From positions 39,228,082 through 39,292,081 of the forward strand of contig CM046458.1 in the NCBI GenBank assembly GCA_025506515.1: a DNA stretch of 64,000 nt. Reading direction: 5' to 3'. Of the stretch, positions 11,701 through 22,200 are shown piece by piece (positions within the stretch are counted from its first letter, which is position 1; every line of letters begins with the position of its first letter). The stretch is from Flaveria trinervia. Taxonomy: Eukaryota; Streptophyta; Magnoliopsida; Asterales; Asteraceae. Below the pieces are notes generated by a model, which was not told the origin of the DNA, searched no databases, and saw only the letters and a list, made by a program, of their open reading frames with translations. The position numbers and the translations under genes are program-made.

Positions 11701-12180
11701 AAAACAAATAGTGAAAAAGGGTTTAGTTTACAAGAGGCTTGAGGAAGTCAGGAAAAATGAGCTCCAGTTGTTCCTAGAGGGTAATCACCCGATGAGTTTG
11801 CTTACAGAATAATAACACTGTGGAGCTAAAGAATGGAAACAGGCCAAATACCTGTCTGAGTATTATGGGCCGGAATCATTGTTTGAAGGAGGTGCTGAAG
11901 AGCTAACCATGGAGGAACAAATCACCTTCCTTGAGGCCTACACAAGAGAGTCGTACAGACTCATTATGGGGAAGTGAATCTCATGAATGGGATACAACTC
12001 TGTGTCCAGTTCCCCAAAACAGAGTTCCCATTCATACTCTGCCAAACAAATATTTGAGGTTCTTCCCAGGCCGGAGCTTACATGGGTCATCTTCTCTACT
12101 GATCAAGAAGGAAAAAGACCAACATTTTTGCCATCAATAAGTGGGAGTATAAATAAGTTAGAGGTTTTGGCTGCATTGGT
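8731..12180 (+). pseudogene. C1 extra ORF (aORF) between pol and 3' LTR, frameshifted
   Basis: ATG at 8731 gives MASMQIKPRHNCVAYLTKSP and continues AFLLNPVLHAESLNHF; a one-base shift near 8896 leads to MNVTVTTEESNTQSLRSVV. Shifts near 9150 and 9530 follow. The N-terminal 280 or so codons form a folded-looking domain (VVITPATIRKILQLSD, GYQGDL, LNFSELIFSEL, WILYPRFIMAIIIDQL). Next come a long Pro/Thr/Ala-rich region (9500-10450), a basic Lys/Arg segment near 10620, predicted helical stretches and a C-terminal part reaching 12175. Layout resembles the ORF that Asteraceae copia elements and Sireviruses carry after pol, sometimes called envelope-like. I see no signal peptide or clear membrane segment. 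Function unknown; several frame breaks. Confidence 0.75.
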
Positions 12181-12192
12181 TCAGGGGGAGTT
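12181..12192 (+). other. C1 polypurine tract
   Basis: CAGGGGGAGTT directly precedes the 3' LTR TGTTGG. The purine run would resist RNase H and prime plus-strand synthesis. Confidence 0.8.
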
Positions 12193-13084
12193 TGTTGGAC
12201 CAAAAGAACCAATGAGCCAAGATCAGAAAACCTCTAAGTCCCACACGGTATCACAACAACTGCTGAAAGCCTCATCAGTAGTTTGACAAGTGCTGAAGAC
12301 TTCAACAGCTGAAGATCAAGTGCTGAAGACCTTAACAGCTGAAGAACCAAAGTGCTGAAGTACAACAGCTGAAGAACACAAGTGCTGAAGCTGAAAGACC
12401 AAAGTACTGAAGTACAACAGCTGAAGAGTTCACAAGTGCTGAAGATCAAAACTGATGTACAAAGTCTGAAGACAAAGACTGAAGACATCAGCTGATGATA
12501 TCTACTGAAGTCATCAGCTGATGAACACCTGAAGGTCAAAGTCTGAAGATCAAGTACTGAAGCCTCAGTAGTTTGTCACAACTGCTGAAGAGTACTTCTT
12601 CAGTAGTTGTGATATCAGTAGTTTTATTTTCTTTGTTTCAGTAGTTTTGTAAAACGACTGAAGAGCTTGTTCTTCAGTCGTTGTAGTTTCAGTAGTTTTA
12701 TATTTTGTACTTAACTTGCTGATATGTTCTCAGTAGTTGTGAACATTTCAGTAGTTTGTTAAGATTTAGTTATTTCTGTATTGGATCTGCCAGTTGTCAC
12801 TTTCCGTGATAACAGCAGTGACTGTTGCACTCTATATAAGGAGTGACAACCATTGTAATCAGTGAGTGAAATGAGTATTGAATGGAATGATTGATTGATT
12901 CGATTAGAAATATTCTACATCTATAAACATTCCTAGAAATCAGAAATCATATTCTCTCCCTATAACCGTATGCGATCTTAATGCTTACAAGTATCGATTG
13001 CTTGCTACAATTTGTCTAATTCGTGTTGTATTCCGCTGCTTTATATTCTGATACACATCAAACTTGTGATCACTGATCCTGTCA
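12193..13084 (+). repeat. C1 3' LTR
   Basis: Same ends as the 5' LTR and about 32 bp longer, mainly because of one extra AAGTGCTGAAG/CAACAGCTGAAG sub-repeat near 12300-12345. By eye there are about seven substitutions and a handful of 1-3 base indels against the 5' copy. It contains the TATA box at 12833-12840. The terminal CCTGTCA is followed by C2 sequence. Confidence 0.93.
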
Positions 13085-13290
13085 ACGGAATGATCTAACT
13101 GAGGCATTCCCAGAAGCCTGGTAATGACCGGTAAGATACACAGTGTGGATATGTCTTTAGTATCCGAGACGTCGAAGGAACGCAATAATCTCTGTAAACT
13201 CGCCCCCATTCCGAGCATATGGTCCAATGAGCACATATATTTTCTTTGGATTGATGGACCATCTACTAGCCTTTATCTGAAACCAAGACA
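13085..13290 (-). pseudogene. C2 extra ORF (aORF), proximal part
   Basis: On the minus strand this reads KKIYVLIGPYARNGGEFTEI, IIAFLRR and, after a frame shift, SRILKTYPHCVSYRSLPGFW. That parallels the start of the C1 extra ORF (WTKFDTAIDLMVQ, KAFLLNP, NHFW). A TTTCAG that could be a splice acceptor lies just upstream at about 13270-13275. The frame is cut by C1 and resumes at 727 reading leftward (SLRSS, matching SLRSVV in C1), so the two pieces are one gene. Confidence 0.6.
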
Positions 13291-13379
13291 AGAGCCATAG
13301 TAAGTCATACATCAACTTTAGTTCAAAGGGTATATGTTAAAATTCAATCTGATTCTTCGTACAATGAATCTTTGACTGA

Positions 13380-13565
13380 ATTAGTCTTGTCCTTTCATGC
13401 GACTGAGCTCATTCGGATGAATGAGACATGCGACATAGTTCAATCTGTTGGCTGAGTCCTGCGATTGGTTCAGTCGGCCGACTGAATTCATTCGCTGATA
13501 CATTTGGCCGATTGACTCATTCAGCAGCCTCAATCGTGCGTTGAAGTTCACCCAAACGACCAATC
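13380..13565 (-). repeat. C2 CAGTCG/CGACTGA motif cluster before the extra ORF
   Basis: Irregular repeats of the C2/C3 motif: TTCAGTCGGCCGACTGAATT is a perfect palindrome, with TGCGACTGAG, GGCCGATTGACTC and CAATCGACTGAG around it. Non-coding; any short ORF here is a by-product of the repeat. Confidence 0.75.
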
Positions 13566-13900
13566 ACATGACTCACTGTTCAATCGACTGAGTTCGAGTC
13601 TTGATCAATTCATGAAATTAGCCGTGTTTAATGGCTCTTTAGACTCGGAATCTCTTAACTAATGACCTATTAGACTTAGTTTTAACATGTTGCTTAGTTT
13701 CAGTTGGTTATTAGGTCATTACGGTCTGATTCTTGTTTCAGTCAAATTCACACAATTAGGGCTTGCTTTCTCTGATTCCAGTGTGATTTCACTGATATAT
13801 ACCTGTATAAATGTCAACGCAAGTCAGAATATCAATAAAGATGTGGAAACAAGTCTAAAGCAATTTCGGCAGAGTAACGGTACAATGTGCGATTTAGGAG
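13566..13900 (-). other. C2 non-coding spacer between motif clusters
   Basis: AT-rich sequence inside the C2 3' region. I see no repeat, conserved ORF or motif apart from two similar TAATGACCTATTAGACTTAG and TTATTAGGTCATTACGG stretches that form an imperfect inverted repeat near 13660-13735. Confidence 0.5.
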
Positions 13901-14275
13901 CGATTGAGGGTGATGCGTGGAATGCGATCGACTATGGCCTTTAATACTGAAGCTGAGTTCAATCGCCGACTGACCTCATCTGCTCAGTTCAGTCGGGCGC
14001 TGAGGCTCAGTCGTGCGATTGCCCAGTCAGTGCATTTAGCTCCCGACGAGTCTCAGTCGTCGACTGACTCATTCGTGCCCTTTCATTCGCATCTTCAGTT
14101 AACCGACTGAGTCTCAGTCGTCGACTGACTCATTGGCACCCTTTCATTCGGTCAAATGGATCATTCTGATAAGCCATTCGAGTGAATGGCTCAATCTCAT
14201 GTCCATCGTGCGAATGGGATCCATTCGCATGGTTGGTCCATACTTAGATCCAGTCATGCGAATGGGTTACACTAT
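13901..14275 (-). repeat. C2 CAGTCGTCGACTGA / CATTCG array
   Basis: Dense copies of CTCAGTCGTCGACTGACTCA (two exact copies), CAGTCGTGCGATTG, CATTCGCAT and CCATTCGAGTGAATGG. It is the counterpart of the 61450-61800 array in C3, at the same place after pol. The motifs are mainly self-complementary. Confidence 0.8.
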
Positions 14276-14324
14276 GAACATTTAGCACTTAAACCCTTTT
14301 TACCTGTTGAATTTAACTTATGAG

Positions 14325-14470
14325 CATTTGATTATCTCAGACATGATCCTTTTAACTTGAAAACCTTTTGATCACCTCAAACGTGTTCCTTTTTTAAAAT
14401 TTAGTCACCTCAGACGTGACACTGTTAACTTTGAAAATGCATGTGGCCATCTCAGACATGACCCTTTAGG
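14325..14470 (-). repeat. C2 hairpin repeats GTCACCTCAGACGTGAC
   Basis: Four units at about 14331, 14369, 14403 and 14445, 34-42 bp apart, each with arms like GTCAC...GTGAC or GATCAC...GTGTTC around CTCAGA(C). The same kind of array occurs in C3 at 61270-61385, so it is a family feature and not random. Confidence 0.75.
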
Positions 14471-15707
14471 TGAGTTAATCCCATACTGATTTCATGATGT
14501 AGTCCGACGAACAGACAAACTAAAATGACTCTAACTAGAACCTTTAAACTAAATACAAAATAGAACTTTTTTTGACTTTTTGTGAGAGATAATCCTAAGA
14601 TAGACATCTCCTGGATTGGTTCCAGAATAGGCAGCTTCAATTTGGTTTGACCACACCTGGAACATTCACTTTTGGAATCATACAGGCAAGTCAATCATTT
14701 GGGACTTGTTATCAAAACCTTTAGATGCTCACTTCTTGGTTTTCATCCAGAGTCTTTAGCAAATTTAGGAAATCACACTGGTACTATTAGATTCCCATTG
14801 ATTTGAACTTTCAGAATTGCAGCCATCATGATTGCCAGTATATTTGTCCTCTTAAATCCATAACAGACTTTAGACACAAACTGGTGATAGTTTAGGTTTA
14901 TTATTTCAACTGACATTTGTGGATCCCACACTTATATGGTAATCAACATTCCTCAGGAGCTTTTTGGAGCGGTCTATAGGTATTTTTACAAGAAGAGACT
15001 ATTCTTAGAGCTTTCAAAGAGAAGCCAATCCTCAGGTCAGTGCCATCGCACAACAGAGAGGCGGCAACAACAATGAAGTCTAGAATATCTAGGTTATGCT
15101 TATCCTCAGGTCAGTGCCATCGCACACAAAGAGGCACACAACCTATCTTCTTGTTAGAGCAGCTAATTTCTTTTACACAGATGCACCAACAACATATGTC
15201 ATTAGCTTGATAGCATTTGTCTTTCATTTTTTTTTTCATTCTTGCTCTATTTATGGTCATCCGCACACATTGTGGCGTTTGCATACTCATTACCCTTATT
15301 TGAATTTTTTTGATTGTGTTAACCAGTGATAAGATGGAAGCCTACAGTCAGTTGAACAACTTAGTTTGATCTTGAAATCACCAGTCAGGTCTACTCATCT
15401 ATTGTGCTAAATCTACCGACATATCATTTGTGGTCTAGCACCTCTAGGTCTACTTTCTTTGTGTTACCTTAGTAGTTGCCAGTTTTTCTATCATCTTTTC
15501 TTTTTATATTGCTTAGACTACACAGACTTATACTTTGAATTTTGCATCTTTTCTAAATTAAATTTTAAAGTCCCTTTTGATTTGTTCGTGTGTACTATCA
15601 TTTTCCAAAAGGTTTGAATCGGTATCACAGATACGATCTACCTTATATCGGCTATCTGCTCTTTCTCCCTCGTGTTTTTTTTTTTATAATATGTACTAGC
15701 GGACCTA
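14471..15707 (-). other. C2 conserved non-coding region after pol
   Basis: Alignable by eye, in reverse complement, with C3 at about 60060-61270. Short ORFs on either strand are not shared in frame. It contains a pair of exact 25-bp direct repeats at 15028-15052 and 15102-15126, also paired in C3. I find no protein signature. Confidence 0.65.
15028..15126 (-). repeat. Paired 25-bp direct repeats in C2
   Basis: Two exact copies start ATCCTCAGGTCAGTGCCATC and end CGCACA, 74 bp apart. C3 carries diverged copies at about 60645 and 60717 with nearly the same spacing, which argues for maintenance of the arrangement. Confidence 0.75.
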
Positions 15708-15724
15708 CTCTCCCCCTAAAATTC
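15708..15724 (-). other. Internal polypurine-like tract of C2
   Basis: The minus strand reads GAATTTTAGGGGGAGAG, which looks like a copia polypurine tract, but no LTR follows; the element continues for several kb. C3 has the same sequence at 60031-60047 just after its pol stop. Confidence 0.6.
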
Positions 15725-15869
15725 TAAAATCATACTGGATTTAATTATTTTAGGATTTTAACAGACAGCTAAATAACATGAATTTAATTTAAACAGAATA
15801 AAATAAATAAAGAAAAAGAAAAAGAAAAATGAAAAAGAAAAATGAAAAAAAAAATATAACTGCATCGGA

Positions 15870-17530
15870 CTACACATGATCATCATCTGGAATAACTCAC
15901 TTTTCTTTTTAACGCCATTGACCTCTAACAAATATAGAAAACATGGTTTATCAAAGGCTTTTGTATAGAGGTCAGCGCGTTGAAAGTCAGTATTAATTTT
16001 ACCACATCAATTAAGTTCTTTTCAAAACAGTCTCTTATCAAATGGTATTTAATACTATGTGTTTGGTCTTTGGATGTTGTACCGGTTTTTAGTTACTGAA
16101 ATTACAGCAGAGTTGTCAACAAAGATAGGAGTAGAAGAAAACTTACACCGTAATCCCACATTTGCTGTTGAATCCAGATGATTTGTGAACAGCAACTTGC
16201 AGCAGCAACGTATTCGGCTCCATAGGTTGACAATGCAACTGAGGTCTGCTTCTTACACTGCTAGGTAACTAATCTCCTCCTAAAGAATTGACACCCTGCT
16301 GATGTAGACTTGTAGTTCATCTTACAGCCCCCGTAATCCGAGTCATTATACGCCGTGAGCTCAAAGTCATCATCATGAGGATACCACAACCCAAGTGTGG
16401 GTGTACCCTTCAGATAACGAAATATCCTTTTGACCCTGATCAGATGGTTAACCTTAGGCTTAGCCTGATATCTAGAACATAAACATGTAGCATACATGAT
16501 ATCAGGTCTTGAGGTAGTGAGATACATGAGGGATCCATATCATTCCTCATTACATTGTAGCATCTACCAGATCTCCATTTTTGTCAGGTGCTACATCATG
16601 ATTTGTAGCAAGTGGAGTCCAGCAGCAGAGGCATTCTCCATGTCAAACCGACTGAGAATGTCTCCCACATACTTGGTCTAATGTAGAAAGATCCCATTTG
16701 GTGTCTGATCCACCTGTAACCTGAGAAAGAATTTCATCTCCCCCATACACTCATCTCAAACTCTTTCTTCATAACTGCTTCAAACTCGTTGCATAATTCT
16801 TCGTTCTTTGAACCGAAGATTATTTCATCGACATAGATTTGTACTAGCAGTAGGTCTCCATATTTTTCTTTTATGAACAATGTGCAGTCAATGACTCCCC
16901 TGCGAAAGCCGTGTTTCACAAGATGAGTTGAGAGTACCAGGCCCTAGGAGCTTGATGAAGCCCTATAAGGCCTTGTCGAGTTTGTAAACTCTGTCCCGAT
17001 GATAAGGATCTTCAAATCCCTCGGGTTGACTGACATACACTGTCTCTCGAATTTCCCCATGAAGGAATGCACTCTTCACATCTAATTGATAGACTTTAAT
17101 CTCATATACGATGCATAGGCAAGGAAGATACGGATGGCTTCCATCCTTGCCACGGGTGCAAACACTTCATTGTAGTCAATCCCCTCGACTTGGCGAATCC
17201 CTGAACAACCAGTCGAGCCTTGTTCTGATAATGACCCCTTGATCATCCTTCTTGCATTTCAAGACCCATTTGGTGCCAATGACCTTAGCACTTTTAGGTC
17301 TATCTTCCAGAGTCCATACTCCTAACTTCTTAAATTGAAGAAGTTCTTCTTGCATGGCACTCACCCATGCCTCATCGTTTAATGCATCACTTACGTATTT
17401 TGGCTCAAACTGCGAGACAAAACACCGATAAGCACCATCATGAATGTATCCCTTTTCCATAACAGAGGCATAATCAGCTGAGTACAACTGATTTCGGGTT
17501 TGTACTCCTGATCTGACATCCCCAATGACA
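15870..17530 (-). pseudogene. pol: C2 reverse transcriptase and RNase H
   Basis: RT starts near EAWVSAMQEELLQFKKLGVW and KVIGTKWVLKCKKDDQG, then shifts frame near 17220. The catalytic box reads YVDEIIFG (Glu codon at 16824-16826) where YVDD is expected, so the second catalytic Asp is lost. RNase H follows (MYLTTSRPDIMYATCLCSRY, ESDYGGC-like YNDSDYGGCKMN) with breaks near 16260 and 16530. The C-terminal KPCFLYLLEVNGVKKK matches C3, and the stop is near 15870. This enzyme pair would copy the RNA genome; it is inactive here on two counts, broken frame and active site. Confidence 0.87.
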
Positions 17531-18580
17531 TTATCTAAGGGATGATAGACGTTTAGCCGTGATCCTGGAGTAGTAGGAAGAGCTACCTCAGAGCCAAGAT
17601 TATGAACATTTATTTCTGCATCTGAGGTAGAAGGAGTTTGAGGTTCCGAAGTCGAAGGTGCATCACCGTTAGATGCTTGTGGACTTTCAAGAACTAGAAC
17701 CTGTTGCTCATTACTGTTCTGGTTATCTTCTTCAGCCTCATATTCAGAGGAGGAGTCACTGTCGTCGACTACTCCCCCTGACTGAGTAGATGATTCTGCC
17801 TGTGAACTCGATGAGGTTGACTCAAGAGTTGGTGTATTCAAGATATCATCCATCAGTCGAGTAGCCAACTCATCATCAGAAGGAGAGATAGGGATGTTGA
17901 AGGACTTAAAGAATCCATCATAGTGTACACGGTGCCCCAAATGGTTCGAGATACTCCAGATTCGGTTTACATCGTTGTAGTAGCTCGTAACATGTCTTTT
18001 CGTGGTGCTTGACTATCAGAACTCGATTCAGTGTATAACATGCATTAGCCACTGCCTCATTCCAGAATTGGATAGGCAGTTTTGAGTCTGCCAGCATTGT
18101 CCGTGCTGTCTCTATCAAGCTTCTGTTCTTTCTCTCAGCAACGCCATTCATCTGAGGCATGTATGTAGAAGTGAATTGATGCACAATTCCCTTTTCCTTG
18201 CAGTAAGCCTCCATCCACTGATTCTTGAATTCAGTCCCGTTGTCTGAGCGTACTTGTCTCACCTTTAGCTTGTAGAGAGATTCCAGTGTGGTTACTAACT
18301 CCTTAAATGACTCAAATGTTTCTGATTTGGACTTTAGAAACATTATCCAAGAGAATCTTGTGTAGTCATCAGTAACCACAAAACAGTACAAGTCGCCTGC
18401 AATGCTCTTTGTACTGACTGGACCAAATAGATCCATGTGAAGAAGTTCAAGAGGAAGTTCTATTGAATGAACTTTCTTTTCCTTATAAGACTTCTTCGTC
18501 TATTTGCCTTTCTTGCAAGCTACACAAAAATCAGGAAGTTGGAAATTCTTGACATTAACTCCTCTCACAAGATCCTTCTG
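17531..18580 (-). pseudogene. pol: C2 integrase core and linker
   Basis: The frame 18436-17918 is open and carries all three catalytic residues: Asp in MDLFGPV, Asp in RSDNGTEFKN and Glu in MNGVAERKN. FWNEAVANACYTLNRVL follows, and EPFGAPCTL just before the stop. The linker continues in another frame from 17940 with a long acidic Ser/Thr-rich stretch (SSSSQAESSTQSGGVVDDSD). It is the best preserved integrase in the window. Confidence 0.88.
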
Positions 18581-19130
18581 GATCAAGTGATTCATCTTCC
18601 GTTGATTGATGTGTCCCATTCTCCTATGCCAGGAGATGGAGTCCTTCTCAGTGGCTTTTGATAGAAAGCACTGAACTTCATGTTAGTTGTTGAAGCTGTT
18701 GAGAGATCCAACACATAAAGATCTTTATATCTTGAAGCCGTCATCAGAACTTGGTCCTCCAGAATCATGTAGTTTTCCTTCAGGATGTAACACTTCTTGT
18801 TGTCGAATATGACTTTAAAACCTTTATCACAGATTTGGGAAACAGAAAGTAAGTTGTTTTGAAGTTGCTGAACGTAGTTCACCTATCAAACTTAACTTTC
18901 TGATTTCCAACATCTCCCTAAGCTATGATATAACCTCCTTCGTTTCCAGCAAACGAAACATGCCTTCCTTTTATTTGCTTGATTTCGATAAAAGAGCCCT
19001 GTTTCCTGTCATGTGCCTGGATGCGCTGCTGTCTACAATCCACGTGTTGGTTTCAGCACTATAGCAAACACCCTGCACATACAAAGTAAAACCATTAGTT
19101 TAGGTTAGGAACCCAAGCCTTTACTGGCTT
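18581..19130 (-). pseudogene. pol: C2 protease and gag-pre-integrase
   Basis: Near 19040 the minus strand reads WIVDSSASRHMTGN, the copia protease site with Ser in place of the usual Gly (DSS for DSG). VSFAGNEGGY follows, then a stop. The frame 18882-18592 carries the pre-integrase segment NNLLSVSQICDKGFKVIFD and shifts near 18650 before the HHCC zinc region. C3 has the same order at 51609-52106. Confidence 0.8.
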
Positions 19131-21905
19131 GGGTTTCCCAGAGGCATCACACATCATGAATTCAACCCATTGACCCTTAGAGGGTGCGGGTAGCTCAGGT
19201 TCCTTCTTTTTATCATTACTAGACACAGAGGATGACTTCTCTTTCCATAAGCCAGATTTGTGCAATGCCTATTTGTGATAAACAGTCGACTGGCTGACGG
19301 GTTGAACGTTAGGTTTGCTAGTACTTCTAGGTGGAGTTAAAGAACTCCTCGTATAAGACCTAGGTTTTGAATTCTGAAGTTCAATCTTTTTTCTAGGTGT
19401 CTGATAGTGAGGACAAAAGGAAGCAATGTGTCCACACTTTCCACAGTTAAAGCACGACCTGCTATCAAATTTATGATTAAACTTTCTTTGTGGAGAGGTG
19501 TGTGACACCCTAGTAACATCACTTAGTTTGGGTTTTGACTCTGTTTCTTTTGATGTTGTCTCCTATTTAACAAAATTAATTGTTTTAACATTTTTAACAT
19601 CTTTTTCCGTTTGGTTAACTGGTTTTTGACATGAAGCTTGTGTAAGTTTAACATTAGCAGTCCTTTTAGATTCAAATTTGACTTTGTTTGACCCGGACTT
19701 TATATTAACCTTTTCAAATTCTTTTTCCAGATTAACACAAGGCATTTTACTCTTTGCCTTTGAAGTGGCCTCTTTTTGTTTTATTTCAGATTCAATTGAT
19801 GAACATGAGGAATCTGGATCACTAACAAGAGGGGTAGATACCACATGATCCTTGATGGGGTTGTTATTTATTGGTCAACTCTTCGTGTTCATCAAGGTCT
19901 CAGGTGGTGGTGGAACCACTTTATAACCCAAACCCTCCCCATTGTTTCTTTCTCTCACTAAGTGTTGGACAATGTGTGATGAACTTGTCCAGCTGTGCAG
20001 TTTTTGTTTTAATGAGTTTACTTTTACTTCTAAAACTGCCTTTTGCTTCTTAGTGTCTTCTACGGTGTTAAGATAGTACCTAATATCATTAGCTTGGTTA
20101 AATGCAACTACTTCAGTTTCCCTAAGCTGTTTAGTCAAAAGGTCTATCTTTTCTTTGTAACTATGCTCATTTTGTTTTAAAACTCTATTAGCCTCAGTGC
20201 ATAGTTGCAAATCCTTTACTAAGTTATCATTATGATCTAATAACCTAGCAAATTTCTCATCTATGCTATCTCTAAAAGTATCACAATCAGAACAAGCATG
20301 ATTTTTAAACAGTTGGTCAGTTGTACTTACCTGAGGAGGTTCAGTAGAGTTAGCCATCAATGCAGCATCAGATGTCTCTGGTTCTGGTGGTTCTTTCTTT
20401 GCTATTGAAATCTCTTCTTAGGCTTGAAGCTGACCTCAGTTGCAGTTGCCTCTTCAATATTTGACATCACTATCTCAACTGCAATATCTCCCTCACTCGC
20501 GGAACATCATCTAAATCTTCTACACTAGCAATATTAGATTCCCCTGGACAGACAAACCAAAAGCTCCAGTCCTGTCCTTCATCATCATGAGCAGTCAAGG
20601 CTTTTGGATCCTTTCTTGATGAAGTAGAACTGCTAGCTTGCTTGTCTTGACGAGTGAAGGATGAGAATGGGTTCCCGTTCCCAGTCTTCTTTGGCTTCAC
20701 ACATTCTCTCTTGAAGTGCCCATTTTCTCCACAGTTAAAGCAGGTCAATTTACTCTTGTCAAAGCCAAATGTGGTATCCTTAGTAGCCACCAAGTTCTGT
20801 CCGGTCTTTTTCACAAACTTCTTCGCCCTCCGGACAGCACTAGCTAAGGCCCACATAATGTCCATTCTCTCCAGCTCCATTTCATCCACCTGCTCGTAGT
20901 CCTCATCTGCCAGATGGCAGTTTCCGATGTTCCCAGCAACAAGTCCATCATAAGAATGAACCACTGCTGCCAAAAGATCCATGTGCTCTCGAGCTACTTC
21001 CACAGTCACATTACCAAGGTTCTCGGTCTTCAGTCTAGTAGCATTCGCTTCAGTTCGAATATAATGGGTACAAGAAGACCCTGACGTTTTTGAACCTAAG
21101 GAGAAGCTTGTGAAGGACCCGATGAGCTAGACACAAATGCAGTCTGAAGAGGTGCTCCAGACGTCTTAGCTTGAGGCGTGGCATTGTACAAAGTTGGATT
21201 CTGAGTGTGCAAAGACTTCTGAGCTCTGTACTTCATCCTAAGTGCTTCTTCTCGCAGCTTAGAATTAAGTCATTGATATCCAACTTTGCCAGCATCTCAT
21301 TCTGTCTCAGATTTGACACAAATGAAGCCCACTTTTCCGGCAATCCGTCTGGGAAATTTGACACCTTTTCTTACATGGTAGTAGCAATACCATGTGTATG
21401 CATTTCACTCATCAGATGGTAGAATCTATCATGACATCATCCAAACTCTCGTTTCCCATTGATGAGAAGTTGTCAAATTCTTCTTCAGTTCCTTAGCTTT
21501 AATTACCTTCAGCGAAGCATTCCCGTCGTATCTCTTTTCCAGCTCATCCCACAATTTCTTGGCCCGCTTATTCTCCGAGTACTTGTGGAAAATATCTTTA
21601 GGAATAGGCTGTGTATTCAATGCATAAACTCTCTTCTCTGCATTATACTTAACTTTCTGAGCATCAGTCATCCCCCCTAAAGTAAGCTTTACCCCATCTG
21701 CTCCCACCGGCATACTATACCCAATCTCGATAGCTTCCCACAAATTTGGATCCACTCCATTGAGGTAGATATCAAAACGTTGTTTCCAGTGGGGAAACTG
21801 ATCTAACGTTAAGAGTTTTGGTGGTTTATTATGATTCCCCACTTCACTCTCAAGCAACAGTAGGTTCTGGATCCTTGAGTCCTTGCCGACATTAAACGTT
21901 GACAT
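19131..21905 (-). pseudogene. gag: C2 gag with coiled coil and two zinc knuckles
   Basis: ATG at 21905 opens MSTFNVGKDSRIQNLLLLES, matching the C3 gag start. The gag core (GVDPNLWEAIEIGY, KKLWDELEKRYDG) shifts near 21470. The frame 21009-20470 holds knuckle one, CFNCGENGHFKREC (20742-20701). The frame 20360-19875 is a charged heptad-like region with a CxxC (HACSDCDTF), likely a coiled coil. Knuckle two, CFNCGKCGHIASFC, is at 19454-19413. Large gag proteins with an added coiled coil are known from Sireviruses. Packaging role inferred from family. Confidence 0.85.
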
Positions 21906-21954
21906 CTAATCTTCCATTTCGATTAACTTTTAAGTGTACTAAACAAACTGTCAA

Positions 21955-22200
21955 ATTGGTGCGACTGGGTGATCTGAATGGGCTATCCGTGCGAATGAAC
22001 TATGCGATTAGTTCAATCGTGCGGCTGAACTAAGCGATTGGTTCAGTCGTGCGAATGAAGCGGATGCGTATGAGCACTGCGAACGGATGGTTCAGTCGTA
22101 CGAATGGAGATGCGACTCAGTCCAATCGTGCGTCTGGTGTATGCGAATGAAGTCCAGTCGTGCGAATGGCTCACTCGTGCAACTGAAGCTGCTGTTTTGC
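21955..22200 (-). repeat. C2 leader array of CAGTCGTACGAATGG-type motif
   Basis: Lies between the primer-binding site (22400) and the gag ATG (21905). Copies include TTCAGTCGTGCGAATGAA, TTCAGTCGTACGAATGG, CCAATCGTGCGTCTGG, CCAGTCGTGCGAATGG and TCAATCGTGCGGCTGAA; arms are self-complementary around CGTACG or CGTGCG. C3 and N1 have the same kind of array at the same distance from their primer-binding sites. Confidence 0.85.

Larger units (their letters stand above)
728..13084 (+). mobile_element. C1: complete plus-strand Ty1/copia element with two LTRs
   Basis: Two nearly identical LTRs (728-1587 and 12193-13084) begin TGTTGGACC and end CCTGTCA. They flank a primer-binding site, gag with two zinc knuckles, protease, integrase, RT, RNase H, a hairpin-repeat region, an extra ORF and a polypurine tract. 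The order PR-IN-RT-RH is copia; the large gag plus the ORF after pol suggest a Sirevirus-like lineage. It is inserted in the extra ORF of C2, which resumes on the other side. No target duplication is visible: GCTCA precedes the left LTR and ACGGA follows the right one. Few LTR differences imply recent insertion, yet the coding region has many frameshifts. Confidence 0.93.

Noticed and set aside
13085..13290. A possible host-gene exon on the minus strand with a TTTCAG acceptor
   Set aside because: Its text and position match the N-terminal part of the retroelement extra ORF, and it is joined to 727-1 across C1, so it belongs to C2.
15096..15329. ORF in C2 and a counterpart minus ORF at 60570-60986 in C3
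   Set aside because: They lie in homologous non-coding DNA, but frames and stops do not correspond, so similarity is at the DNA level.
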